Notes under the pieces: model-generated | Told to the model about the DNA's origin: nothing | The model's database searches: none | Seen by the model: the letters and a program-made list of their open reading frames with translations, nothing else | Shown: positions 16,835-26,977 of the stretch, piece after piece | Position numbering within the stretch: the stretch's first letter is position 1 | Layout: every line of letters starts with the position of its first letter | Source of the DNA: Terriglobia bacterium | GTDB taxonomy: Bacteria; Acidobacteriota; Terriglobia; UBA7540 | DNA: 38,769 nucleotides | Assembly (NCBI GenBank): GCA_020072905.1 | Contig: JAIQGB010000010.1 | Span: forward strand, 1-38,769 | Direction of reading: 5' to 3' | Program-made: the position numbers and the translations under genes

Positions 16835-17890
16835 TTGGATTATACTTCTAACGCTTTGGTCACGCCTTTTCGATTCGCGGTCGGCAAGCTGCCCCCCAGG
16901 GTCCTGGAACCGCTTCTCGCCGCCTGTCCCGTTCCCCGCAGCTCGCGGGTCATCGTGGGTCCCCGCTTCGGTGAAGACGCGGCGGTCATCGACATGGGGA
17001 CGAAATACCTCGTCGCCAAAACCGATCCGATCACCTTCACAGCAGAACGCATCGGCTGGTACGCTGTCAACATCAACGCCAACGACATCGCCACGCTCGG
17101 GACACGGCCACGCTGGTTTCTGGCCACGCTGCTGCTCCCCGAAACCCATACTACGCGCACTCTGGCGCGAAGCATCTTCCGCGACGTCCTGCGCGCCTGC
17201 CGCTCTCTGGGCATCACACTTTGCGGAGGCCATACGGAAATCACCGGGGGGCTTGGCCGGCCCATCGTCGTGGGCATGATGCTGGGCGAAATCGAAAAGT
17301 CGCGGCTGGTTCGCAAGGAATCGCAGCGCCCCGGCGACTTGGTGATTCTCACCAAGGGAGTCGCGGTGGAGGGCACAGCGATCCTGGCGCGAGCGAAGGC
17401 CCGCCGGCTCGAGGCAAAACTCGGAAAGCCGCTGGTTCGTCGTGCCTGGCGCCTGCTCTTCCACCCCGGAATTAGCGTGGTGCGCGAGGCTCTCCTGGCG
17501 GTGCGGCACGGAGAAATCCACGCCATGCACGACCCCACGGAAGGCGGGCTGCTCTCCGGCCTCTACGAGCTCGCGCGCGCTGGCCACGTGGGACTGCGCA
17601 TTTGGTTGGACAAAGTTCCGGTCCTTGCCGAGACGCAGGCCTTCCGCCGCGTCCTGGGATTCGATCCCTTTGCTCTGATCGCCTCTGGCGCGCTGCTGTT
17701 GGTCGCGAGCGCAGGGACGGCGGGAAGAGTCCTCGACGCGCTGGCCCGCGCCGGCATCTCCGCCGCAGCCATCGGCGAAGTTCGGCGCGCTTCAGAGGGA
17801 ATCCGCGTGCTGGATCCGGGCGGCGCGCGGCTGCGGTCGTTGGCCGTTCCCGCCCGCGACGAGTTGGCGCGGCTGCTCTCTGCCGACTAA
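16835..17890 (+). CDS. AIR-synthase-related protein (HypE/ThiL-like fold)
   Basis: The protein has the two-domain AIR-synthase fold used by HypE, ThiL, PurM and SelD. The N-terminal ATP/metal part includes VGPRFGEDAAVIDMG, KTDPITF and VNINANDIATLGTRP (residues ~40-92). The glycine-rich GGHTEITGGLGRP follows (~130), then a C-terminal domain with HDPTEGGLLSGLYELA. Unlike HypE it lacks the C-terminal Cys that carries the thiocarbamate, and no hyp genes are nearby, so it is not a classical hydrogenase maturation factor. The start is uncertain: the track uses TTG 16835, but the TATACT -10 lies inside that reading, and TTG 16856 would give a near-leaderless start. Confidence 0.82.
   Translation: MDYTSNALVTPFRFAVGKLPPRVLEPLLAACPVPRSSRVIVGPRFGEDAAVIDMGTKYLVAKTDPITFTAERIGWYAVNINANDIATLGTRPRWFLATLLLPETHTTRTLARSIFRDVLRACRSLGITLCGGHTEITGGLGRPIVVGMMLGEIEKSRLVRKESQRPGDLVILTKGVAVEGTAILARAKARRLEAKLGKPLVRRAWRLLFHPGISVVREALLAVRHGEIHAMHDPTEGGLLSGLYELARAGHVGLRIWLDKVPVLAETQAFRRVLGFDPFALIASGALLLVASAGTAGRVLDALARAGISAAAIGEVRRASEGIRVLDPGGARLRSLAVPARDELARLLSAD
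16838..16846. promoter_or_regulatory. Overlapping divergent -10 elements
   Basis: The string ATTATACT gives TATAAT on the minus strand (16838-16843), toward the DinB-like gene, and TATACT on the plus strand (16841-16846), toward the AIR-synthase-like gene. The two hexamers share three bases, so polymerase could serve only one direction at a time. No convincing -35 is visible on either side. Confidence 0.45.
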
Positions 17891-18250
17891 CGCTGTCTGC
17901 AGGGTTCGAGACACGCAGCGGTTATCGAGGTCGGAAGAGGGCTGCCGGATTTTTCGCTCCTGCTGATCTGAGTTGCATCAGGCGACGCCGCGGCGCGTTC
18001 AATCTTTCCCTCGCGGGTGATTGGATTAAGTCTCCGCTTGTGGTATAGTCCCGCTTTCGAGCTGGACAACTCTCCGAGGACTGGTCGCCTTCTGCAGTAA
18101 GCTTCATCAGAAGAGGGAACGGGGAAGACTCCGAAAAAAGGTCGCAGGAGTCAGAGACCGCTAGAGTCCACTCTGACAGGAAGCTTTTCCCGTCGGGCGC
18201 AGGGGGGAGTCGTCCCGTCAAACAGAATCCTCCATTCTCAGATCGACGCC
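17891..18250 (+). other. Gene-free region: dnaA promoter and long structured leader
   Basis: The 360 nt before dnaA hold no credible gene and no DnaA box. They contain the dnaA promoter (18021-18049) and a leader of ~190 nt. In the leader, GACTCC (18127-18132) can pair with GGAGTC at 18147-18152 or with a second GGAGTC at 18206-18211. GTCAGAG (18150-18156) pairs with CTCTGAC (18171-18177), which overlaps the first option. This gives mutually exclusive hairpins. Confidence 0.55.
18021..18049 (+). promoter_or_regulatory. dnaA promoter (TTGGAT-17-TATAGT)
   Basis: TTGGAT at 18021-18026 and TATAGT at 18044-18049 are separated by exactly 17 nt. This matches a housekeeping sigma-70 promoter with 4/6 and 5/6 agreement. 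Transcription would begin near 18056, leaving a leader of about 195 nt before the dnaA ATG. Confidence 0.65.
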
Positions 18251-19573
18251 ATGAATGCTTGGCACGAAGTCCTGAACCATCTCAAAGCTAAGGTCAACAC
18301 CCAGAGTTACCAGACGTGGTTGCGCCCCACACGGTACAGCCACGTGGCCGGCGAGACCCTCGTCGTCCGCGTACCCAATCCGGAGTTCCAGGACTGGATT
18401 CAGGAACACTACGCTCCGCTCATCCAGGAGGCTCTCGAGCGGCTGAAGCTGGGAGTCCGCGAGGTCTCCTTCGTGTTCGAGGAGAACCCGGACCGGAAAG
18501 GGCCGGAGAATGGCGAGGGGAAGGTTGTGCAAGGGAAGCTCGACTTTGATTCCGTTGAGAACCAGCTTAATCCCCGATATACGTTCGAGACGTTCGTGGT
18601 CGGCTCCTGCAACCAGTTCGCCCACGCCGCGGCGCGCGCCGTCGCCGAGGCCCCCTCGAAGTCTTACAACCCCCTGTTCCTTTACGGCGGCGTGGGCCTG
18701 GGGAAGACCCACCTCATGCAGGCCGTTGGCCACCTCATCAAGAAGAACCGGAAGGAAATGCAGCTCGCCTATGTTTCCTCGGAGCGATTCACCAATGAAG
18801 TCATTAGCTCGCTCCGCTACGACGGCATGGTTTCCTTTCGGGAGAAATACCGTAACGTGGACATCCTGCTCATGGACGACATTGAGTTCATTGGCGGCAA
18901 GGAGCGCACCCAGGAGGAATTCTTCCACACTTTCAACACCCTCTATGAGGCGCAGAAGCAGGTGGTGATATCGAGCGATTGCCCACCCAAGGAAATCCTG
19001 GGGCTCGAGGAGCGGCTGCGCTCCCGGTTTGCGTGGGGACTGACCGCCGACCTGCAGACTCCGGACCTTGAGACGCGCATGGCGATCCTGGCCAAGAAGG
19101 CCGAAGCGCAAGGAATCCTCTTGCCGGACAACGTCGCCACGTTCATCGCCTCCAAAATCAAGTCAAGTATTCGCGATCTGGAAGGCGCCCTGACGCGCTT
19201 GACCGCTTATTGCTCACTGACCGGCGAGGAGATTTCGCTCGCTATGGCTCAGCAGCATCTGAAGAACTTGGTGGATATGGATGAGCGTCACGTCTCCATC
19301 GAAAACATCCAGAGAGTTGTCTGCCAAGAATTCGGCTTAAGCATTTCGCAGTTGAAGGCCAAAAATAATAGCCGTTCCGTCGCCTATCCGAGGCAAATCG
19401 CGATGTATCTCGCTAAGGAACTCACTCCGGCGTCCCTCCCGCACATCGGCAGGGAGTTTGGAGGCAAGCATCACACGACCGTTATACACTCGGTCACAAA
19501 AATCGCGGCGATGCGCAAGACGGACCGGGATTTGAACAGGCTTATCAACAAGCTAAGTGACAGCTTTGGTTAG
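18251..19573 (+). CDS. dnaA: Chromosomal replication initiator DnaA
   Basis: DnaA binds DnaA boxes at oriC, melts the origin and helps load the helicase. The 440-residue protein has all four domains: a short N-terminal interaction domain (NAWHEVLNHLKAKVNTQSYQTWL), a brief linker, and the AAA+ core with Walker A GGVGLGKTH (~145), Walker B ILLMDDIEFIGG and sensor region LRSRFAWGL. Domain IV carries the signature VAYPRQIAMYLAKELTPASLPHIGREFGGKHHTTVIHS. Its linker domain is short. No strong Shine-Dalgarno precedes ATG 18251. The stop is followed by the putative origin and then dnaN. Gene order supports a chromosomal origin locus. Confidence 0.98.
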   Translation: MNAWHEVLNHLKAKVNTQSYQTWLRPTRYSHVAGETLVVRVPNPEFQDWIQEHYAPLIQEALERLKLGVREVSFVFEENPDRKGPENGEGKVVQGKLDFDSVENQLNPRYTFETFVVGSCNQFAHAAARAVAEAPSKSYNPLFLYGGVGLGKTHLMQAVGHLIKKNRKEMQLAYVSSERFTNEVISSLRYDGMVSFREKYRNVDILLMDDIEFIGGKERTQEEFFHTFNTLYEAQKQVVISSDCPPKEILGLEERLRSRFAWGLTADLQTPDLETRMAILAKKAEAQGILLPDNVATFIASKIKSSIRDLEGALTRLTAYCSLTGEEISLAMAQQHLKNLVDMDERHVSIENIQRVVCQEFGLSISQLKAKNNSRSVAYPRQIAMYLAKELTPASLPHIGREFGGKHHTTVIHSVTKIAAMRKTDRDLNRLINKLSDSFG

Positions 19574-19776
19574 GCTTGGTGTTTTCTTGACTTTATGTGT
19601 GTGTGCGCGCGCTGTGGATTCGAATTAAGAGGTGGCCCTTTGACACAAACTCACAATAGGCACTTTGTATTCCACAGTGTGGTCAGCAATAAGTGGATTT
19701 GCTTACTTTGACTTGCATATTTTCCACAAATCCACAAGCCCTACTGCTAAAATAGAGTTTACAGGATCTAACCCTT
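19574..19776. other. Putative oriC (dnaA-dnaN intergenic region)
   Basis: This 203-nt AT-richer gap between dnaA and dnaN is a typical oriC position. DnaA-box-like 9-mers (consensus TTATCCACA) are TTTTCCACA (19720-19728, one mismatch), AAATCCACA (19728-19736), TATTCCACA (19668-19676), TGTGGATTC (19613-19621, reverse) and the weaker AGTGGATTT (19692-19700, reverse). The first two overlap by one base. An 18-nt alternating purine-pyrimidine run (19595-19612) lies beside the leftmost box. The right end also holds the dnaN promoter. The only-moderate box matches are a reason for caution. Confidence 0.65.
19745..19753 (+). promoter_or_regulatory. Extended -10 promoter of dnaN
   Basis: TGCTAAAAT (19745-19753) is an extended -10, placed 23 nt before ATG 19777. 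An AGGAT ribosome site lies between them. No clear -35 exists; that position is taken by the DnaA-box pair at 19720-19736, so DnaA bound there could affect dnaN transcription. Confidence 0.5.
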
Positions 19777-20892
19777 ATGGAATTCTCGGCTAAGAAGTCA
19801 GACCTCCTCCGGGAACTTAACCTGACCCAGGGAGTTGTTGAAAAGAAGACAACCATCCCCATCCTTTCCAATCTCCTCCTGGAGTTTGAGGGTTCGGGAC
19901 TCAAGCTTAGCGCCACGGATCTCGAACTCGGACTTCGGTGCACTTGCGCGGCGAACGTGAAAAAGGAAGGTGCCGGAACCGTCCCAGCGAAACGGCTCTT
20001 GGAGATTGTGCGTTCCCTGCCGGAAGCCGAGGTCCGTTTCAAGATTCTGGAGAACCACTGGGTGCAACTAAACTGCGAACGGGCCTCCTTCAAGTTGGTG
20101 GGGATGGCCCGGGACAATTTCCCCGTACTCCCGGCGATTCCGAAAGTAGTGGCAACGCTTCCTGCCAACGTCCTCGCTGCATTGATCCAAAAGACGATTT
20201 TTGCCATCTCCAACGAGGAATCCCGTTATACCTTGAACGGAGCTTTACTTCTCTTGAAGCCGGAAAGCGTCTCAATGGTAGCGACAGACGGGCATCGGTT
20301 GGCGCTCGTCGAGCAGGATACGAGAGTCACCGGGATCTCCAACGAACTTCGCGCCTTGGTTCCCAAGAAGGCAATGGGTGAGTTGCAGCGGTTGCTGGCT
20401 GAAAGCGCTGCGGATGCGCCTGTGGAGTTCGCCAAGGACGAGAGCCACCTCTTCTTCTCAGTGGGTGAACGCGTTTTAATTTCGCGGATGCTCACTGGGC
20501 AATTCCCGAATTACGAGGCTGTTCTGCCGCGCGAGAACAACCGCATCATCGAGTTGGACAAGGATCTGGTAACGGCGGCGGTTCGTCGTGTCGCGCTCCT
20601 TGCCGACGAGCGCTCGCGCGCGATCCGCGTCCAGGTGGACAAGGATCGGTTTGAGGTCTTCTCTTCCAGCGGTGAATACGGCGAAGCCCACGAGACACTC
20701 GATGCCCAGTACACGGGCGAGCCCCTGCAGATCGGGTTCAACTATCAATATCTGCTGGACTTTTTGAATGTCATCGGAGACGGCGGGAAGGTGCGCTTCG
20801 AGCTCAAGGATGAGCAAAGCGCTGGCCAACTGCGCCCGGGCGGTGAGGAATCGTACCGATATCGTTACGTCATCATGCCGATGCGCATTTGA
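19777..20892 (+). CDS. dnaN: DNA polymerase III sliding clamp (beta subunit)
   Basis: The 371-residue protein has the length and three-fold architecture of the beta clamp, which encircles DNA and tethers polymerase III. It begins MEFSAKKSDLLRELNLTQGVVEKKTTIPILSN, a classic clamp N-terminus. The middle domain holds FAISNEESRYTLNGALLLL and VATDGHRLALVE. The C-terminal region includes GQFPNYEAVLPRENN and ends YRYVIMPMRI, the usual MPMR(L/I) tail that forms part of the partner-binding pocket. It is followed by a hairpin terminator and gyrB; recF, often next in this cluster, is absent. Confidence 0.98.
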   Translation: MEFSAKKSDLLRELNLTQGVVEKKTTIPILSNLLLEFEGSGLKLSATDLELGLRCTCAANVKKEGAGTVPAKRLLEIVRSLPEAEVRFKILENHWVQLNCERASFKLVGMARDNFPVLPAIPKVVATLPANVLAALIQKTIFAISNEESRYTLNGALLLLKPESVSMVATDGHRLALVEQDTRVTGISNELRALVPKKAMGELQRLLAESAADAPVEFAKDESHLFFSVGERVLISRMLTGQFPNYEAVLPRENNRIIELDKDLVTAAVRRVALLADERSRAIRVQVDKDRFEVFSSSGEYGEAHETLDAQYTGEPLQIGFNYQYLLDFLNVIGDGGKVRFELKDEQSAGQLRPGGEESYRYRYVIMPMRI

Positions 20893-21013
20893 CAGCTTTT
20901 GTGCGGAAGGTGACTGGCCCCGGTGAGCGCTTGGGGAGACAAAGTGACTTCCAAAGGCCAAGTAGCCAAGGGGTGGAAGTTCTGAAAGGTACCAAGAGCT
21001 ATTGGGTTTGTGA

Positions 21014-23503
<2,490 letters not shown>

Positions 23504-23562
23504 CGCCGATTCACCGCAGGATTCGCGGGCAAGTACTTCGCCCGTGCTCTTAAGGAAGATTC

Positions 23563-23756
23563 ATGGGTGACCAGGAACTGATTAAGCCGACGCGGGAAAT
23601 TCCCGTCAACATTGAAGACGAGATGCGCGCGTCGTATCTCGACTACGCGATGAGCGTCATCATCGGGCGCGCGCTGCCCGACGTCCGCGACGGCTTGAAG
23701 CCCGTGCATCGCCGCATTCTCTATGCGATGTACAAAGAGGGCAACACCAGCGACCC
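23563..23756 (+). pseudogene. gyrA: gyrA N-terminal fragment, cut off by an internal deletion/frameshift
   Basis: From ATG 23563 (Shine-Dalgarno AAGGAAG) the frame reads a perfect GyrA start: [40 protein letters not shown] and [12 protein letters not shown]. It then turns to nonsense (PSTTRWCAW…). The next GyrA motif, [11 protein letters not shown], resumes two bases later in another frame at 23757. Compared with Escherichia coli GyrA, about residues 61-84 are missing, that is ~70 nt. The track ORF continues to 24306 only as out-of-frame reading. Confidence 0.85.
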
Positions 23757-23771
23757 GTCTACGACACGCTG

Positions 23772-26006
23772 GTGCGCATGGCGCAGGACTTCAACATGCG
23801 CTACCCGCTCATCGACGGCCAGGGGAACTTCGGCTCGGTGGATGGCGACCCGGCGGCGGCCTATCGATACACGGAGTGCCGGCTCTCGCGCCTCGCGGAA
23901 GAACTCCTGGCCGACATCGAAAAGGAAACAGTCGATTTCGTTCCCAACTTCGACGAGTCCACGGAAGAGCCGACCGTCCTGCCCACCAAGGTCCCCAACC
24001 TGCTCGTCAACGGCTCGGATGGCATCGCCGTCGGCATGGCCACCAAGATTCCGCCGCACAACCTCACAGAAATCATCGACGCTGGCATTCTGCTCATCAA
24101 CAAGCCCAACTCCTCGACTGACGAAATCCTCTCGCTCGTGCCCGGGCCGGATTTTCCCACTGGGGCTTACATCTACGGACGCAGCGGCATCAAGACCGCT
24201 TACGAAACCGGCCGCGGCCAATTCACCATGCGCGCCAAGGCGGCCATCGAGCGGCCCACCAAGGAGAAGCAGCAGATCGTCATCACCGAAATTCCCTTCC
24301 AGGTGAACAAAGCGAAGACGATCGAGCGCATCGCCCAGCTCGTTCAAGACAAGAAGATCGAGGGAATCTCCGACATCCGCGACGAGAGCGACCGAGAAGG
24401 CATGCGCGTCGTCATCGAGCTGAAGCGCGGCGAGCAGCCGGAAGTCATCCTCAACAACCTCTACAAGCACACGCAGCTTCAGGAAACCTTCGGCATGATC
24501 ATGCTGGCCATCGTCAACGGCCAGCCGCGCACCCTCTCGCTCGTCGAAGCCATCCAGCTTTTCATCGACCACCGCGTCAACGTGGTGCGGCGGCGCACTG
24601 CCTATCTGCTGCGCAAAGCCCAGGAGCGCGCGCACATCCTGGAAGGATTCCTCAAGGCGCTCCAGCACCTGGACGCCATCATCAAGCTGATCCGTGCGTC
24701 GAAAGCGCCTAAGGACGCGCGCGAAGGTTTGATGGAGCGCTTTGATTTCACGGAGCGGCAGGCGCAGGCCATCCTCGAGCTGCAGTTGCAGCGCCTGACC
24801 GCGCTCGAGCGCGAGAAGATCCAGCAGGAGTACGACGAGCTGCAGAAGAAGATCGCCGAGTACAAGGAAATCCTGGCGAGCGACCGGGTTCTGAAGAAAC
24901 TGATCGTCGACGAACTCAAGCAGGTGCAGAAGGAATACGGCGACCTACGGCGCACGGAGATCATCGAGGAGCAGGCGGAGATCAAGCTCGAAGACCTCAT
25001 CGCCGAGGAAGACGTGGTCATCACACTCTCGCACGCCGGCTATGCCAAGCGCACGCCGCTCTCCACCTATCGCCAGCAGGGGCGCGGGGGCAAGGGCCGC
25101 ATCGGCATGAAGACGCGCGAGGAGGACTTCGTCGAGCACCTCTTCATTGCCTCCACGCACAGCTACATCCTGGTCTTCACCAACACCGGGCGCGTTTACT
25201 GGCTGAAGGTGTACGAGATTCCGGACGTGGGCGCCGCGGGCCGCGGGAAGAACATCGTCAACCTCGTCAGCCTCGCGTCGGGAGAGAAAGTCGCCTCCGT
25301 GGTTGCCGTGCGGCAATTGCCCGACGAGCCCAAGGACGTGGCGGTGGACGGCGAAACCTTCGCGGCCGAAGGGTACGTGATCCTGGCGACCCGCCACGGC
25401 CTGATCAAGAAGTCGCGGCTCGCGGAGTTTTCCAATCCCCTCTCGCGCGGCATCATCGCCATGAGCATCGAGGAAGGCGACGAATTGATCGCCGGCAAGC
25501 TCACCTCCGGCCGCGACACGATTTTCCTCGCCAGCCACGAAGGCATGGCCATCCGCTTCCCGGAGACGGACGTGCGCGATATGGGCCGCCAGGCGTACGG
25601 CGTCTACGCCATGGACCTGGAAAAGGGCGACTACATCGTGGGCATGGAAATCGTCGGCGAAAAGGAACTGATCCTCTCCGTCACCGAGAAAGGCTACGGC
25701 AAGCGCACGGCCATCACCGAGTATCGCCTCCAGTCGCGGGCCGGCAAGGGAGTCATCAACGTCAAGACCGTGGAGCGCAACGGGAAAGTGGTCGGCGCGC
25801 TGAGCGTCACGGAGGACTCGGAAGTCATGATCATCAGCGCGCAAGGCAAGATCGCTCGGCTCGATTCGAGCAAGATCCGCGAGTCCGGCCGCTCGGCGCA
25901 AGGCGTGCGGCTGATGGCGCTCGAAGGCGACGACGCGGTGGCCGCCGTCTGCCTGGTCCGCAGCGAAACCAACGGCGGGCCGTCACAACCCCCGCTGATC
26001 CAATAG
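23772..26006 (+). CDS. gyrA: DNA gyrase subunit A, main body (5' end frameshifted)
   Basis: This frame holds everything after the deletion. The breakage-reunion domain includes [14 protein letters not shown] and the catalytic Tyr in [14 protein letters not shown], followed by [34 protein letters not shown] and the coiled coil with [21 protein letters not shown]. The C-terminal DNA-wrapping beta-pinwheel carries a GyrA-box variant (QGRGGKG rather than QRRGGKG), plus [21 protein letters not shown]. Translation from GTG 23772 alone would lack the N-terminal ~88 residues with the winged-helix contacts, so it could not form a normal DNA gate. The gene is intact apart from the event at 23755. Confidence 0.93.
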   Translation: MRMAQDFNMRYPLIDGQGNFGSVDGDPAAAYRYTECRLSRLAEELLADIEKETVDFVPNFDESTEEPTVLPTKVPNLLVNGSDGIAVGMATKIPPHNLTEIIDAGILLINKPNSSTDEILSLVPGPDFPTGAYIYGRSGIKTAYETGRGQFTMRAKAAIERPTKEKQQIVITEIPFQVNKAKTIERIAQLVQDKKIEGISDIRDESDREGMRVVIELKRGEQPEVILNNLYKHTQLQETFGMIMLAIVNGQPRTLSLVEAIQLFIDHRVNVVRRRTAYLLRKAQERAHILEGFLKALQHLDAIIKLIRASKAPKDAREGLMERFDFTERQAQAILELQLQRLTALEREKIQQEYDELQKKIAEYKEILASDRVLKKLIVDELKQVQKEYGDLRRTEIIEEQAEIKLEDLIAEEDVVITLSHAGYAKRTPLSTYRQQGRGGKGRIGMKTREEDFVEHLFIASTHSYILVFTNTGRVYWLKVYEIPDVGAAGRGKNIVNLVSLASGEKVASVVAVRQLPDEPKDVAVDGETFAAEGYVILATRHGLIKKSRLAEFSNPLSRGIIAMSIEEGDELIAGKLTSGRDTIFLASHEGMAIRFPETDVRDMGRQAYGVYAMDLEKGDYIVGMEIVGEKELILSVTEKGYGKRTAITEYRLQSRAGKGVINVKTVERNGKVVGALSVTEDSEVMIISAQGKIARLDSSKIRESGRSAQGVRLMALEGDDAVAAVCLVRSETNGGPSQPPLIQ

Positions 26007-26038
26007 CGCTGGCCTTACGGCCGGCAAGGGGAATTCGA

Positions 26039-26060
26039 GGGGCGCAGCTTGCTGCGCCCC
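26039..26060 (+). terminator. Perfect hairpin after gyrA, REP-like
   Basis: GGGGCGCAGC and GCTGCGCCCC form a perfect inverted repeat around TT, 33 nt after gyrA. The following TACTTGTCTT is only moderately T-rich. It may act as a terminator for gyrA, or be one copy of a dispersed palindromic element. Confidence 0.5.
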
Positions 26061-26063
26061 TAC

Positions 26064-26093
26064 TTGTCTTGGGCGATTCCGGCGCGGTATCCT
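26064..26093 (+). promoter_or_regulatory. Candidate larE promoter (TTGTCT-18-TATCCT)
   Basis: TTGTCT (26064-26069) and TATCCT (26088-26093) are 18 nt apart and lie 21 nt before the larE ATG. They directly follow the gyrA hairpin. Each hexamer matches consensus at 4 to 5 of 6 positions. Confidence 0.4.
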
Positions 26094-26114
26094 AGCCCTT
26101 CAGGGCGGAAGTGA

Positions 26115-26936
26115 ATGACCGAACTTGAATCAAAAGAGCGGCGGCTTTACGAAGTGCTGGGAAAAGTCCCCACGCTCATCGTCGCCTATTCGGGCGGAGT
26201 GGATTCGGCGTATCTGGCCTACGCGGCGCATCGCGCGCTGGGCGAGCGGATGCTGGCCGTGACGGCGCTCAGCGCGAGTTATTCCGAACGCGACCGGCGG
26301 GAGGCGGAAGCCTGCGTGGCGCGCTTCCAGCTCCCCCACGAATTCATTGAGACTGACGAGCTCGCGAATCCCGCGTATCGCGCCAACAATCCCGACCGCT
26401 GCTATTTCTGCAAAGACGAACTCTTCGACAAGCTCGATGCGCTCGCGGTCCGTCGCGGCTTCACGGCTGTCGCCTACGGCGTGAACGTGGACGATCAAGG
26501 TGACTGGCGGCCGGGCCAACGCGCCGCGCGCGAGCATCGCGTGATGGCGCCATTGCTCGACGCCGGGCTCACCAAGGCAGACATTCGCGAGCTTGCCCAC
26601 CGCGCCGATGTTCCGGTTTGGAACCGTCCCGCCAGCGCCTGCCTTTCCTCGCGCATCGCCTACGGCATCGAAGTTACGCCGGAGCGGCTGAAGACCATCG
26701 AGCAAGGCGAGGAGGCGCTCCGCGAGCTCGGCTTCCGCCAGTTTCGCGTTCGTCATCACGACGAACTGGTGCGCATCGAGATCGCGCCGGAAGAGCTTCC
26801 CCGCGCCCTCGCACCAGAGATGGCGGAAAAATTCGTCGCCATCTTCAAAGCCTTGGGATTCAACTTCGTGACACTCGACCTGGAAGGCTACCGCTCCGGC
26901 TCGCTCAACACCCACCTCATCCAAATCCAGAACTGA
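26115..26936 (+). CDS. larE: LarE-type ATP-dependent sulfur transferase (PP-loop)
   Basis: LarE adenylates and thiolates the pyridinium dicarboxylate precursor of the nickel-pincer cofactor of lactate racemase and relatives. The PP-loop is AYSGGVDSAYL (residues ~24-34). A CXXC motif occurs in NPDRCYFCKDELFDKL (~95) and a third Cys in RPASACLSSRIAYG (~178). That third position corresponds to the sulfur-donating Cys in known LarE. Three such cysteines suggest the subtype that can hold an iron-sulfur cluster rather than sacrificing its own cysteine, though this is inference. larB, larC and larA are not in the window, so the cofactor pathway would have to be completed elsewhere. The length of 273 residues is typical. 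Confidence 0.9.
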   Translation: MTELESKERRLYEVLGKVPTLIVAYSGGVDSAYLAYAAHRALGERMLAVTALSASYSERDRREAEACVARFQLPHEFIETDELANPAYRANNPDRCYFCKDELFDKLDALAVRRGFTAVAYGVNVDDQGDWRPGQRAAREHRVMAPLLDAGLTKADIRELAHRADVPVWNRPASACLSSRIAYGIEVTPERLKTIEQGEEALRELGFRQFRVRHHDELVRIEIAPEELPRALAPEMAEKFVAIFKALGFNFVTLDLEGYRSGSLNTHLIQIQN

Positions 26937-26977
26937 CTCAGTTGTGTTACTCTCCGTCTGTCCGACAGGAGGAAATC

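Noticed and set aside
23563-24306. Reading the full 247-residue ORF as a gyrA-related protein
   Set aside because: After NTSD the sequence is out-of-frame Ser/Arg/Pro-rich reading of gyrA, so only the first ~64 residues are native.
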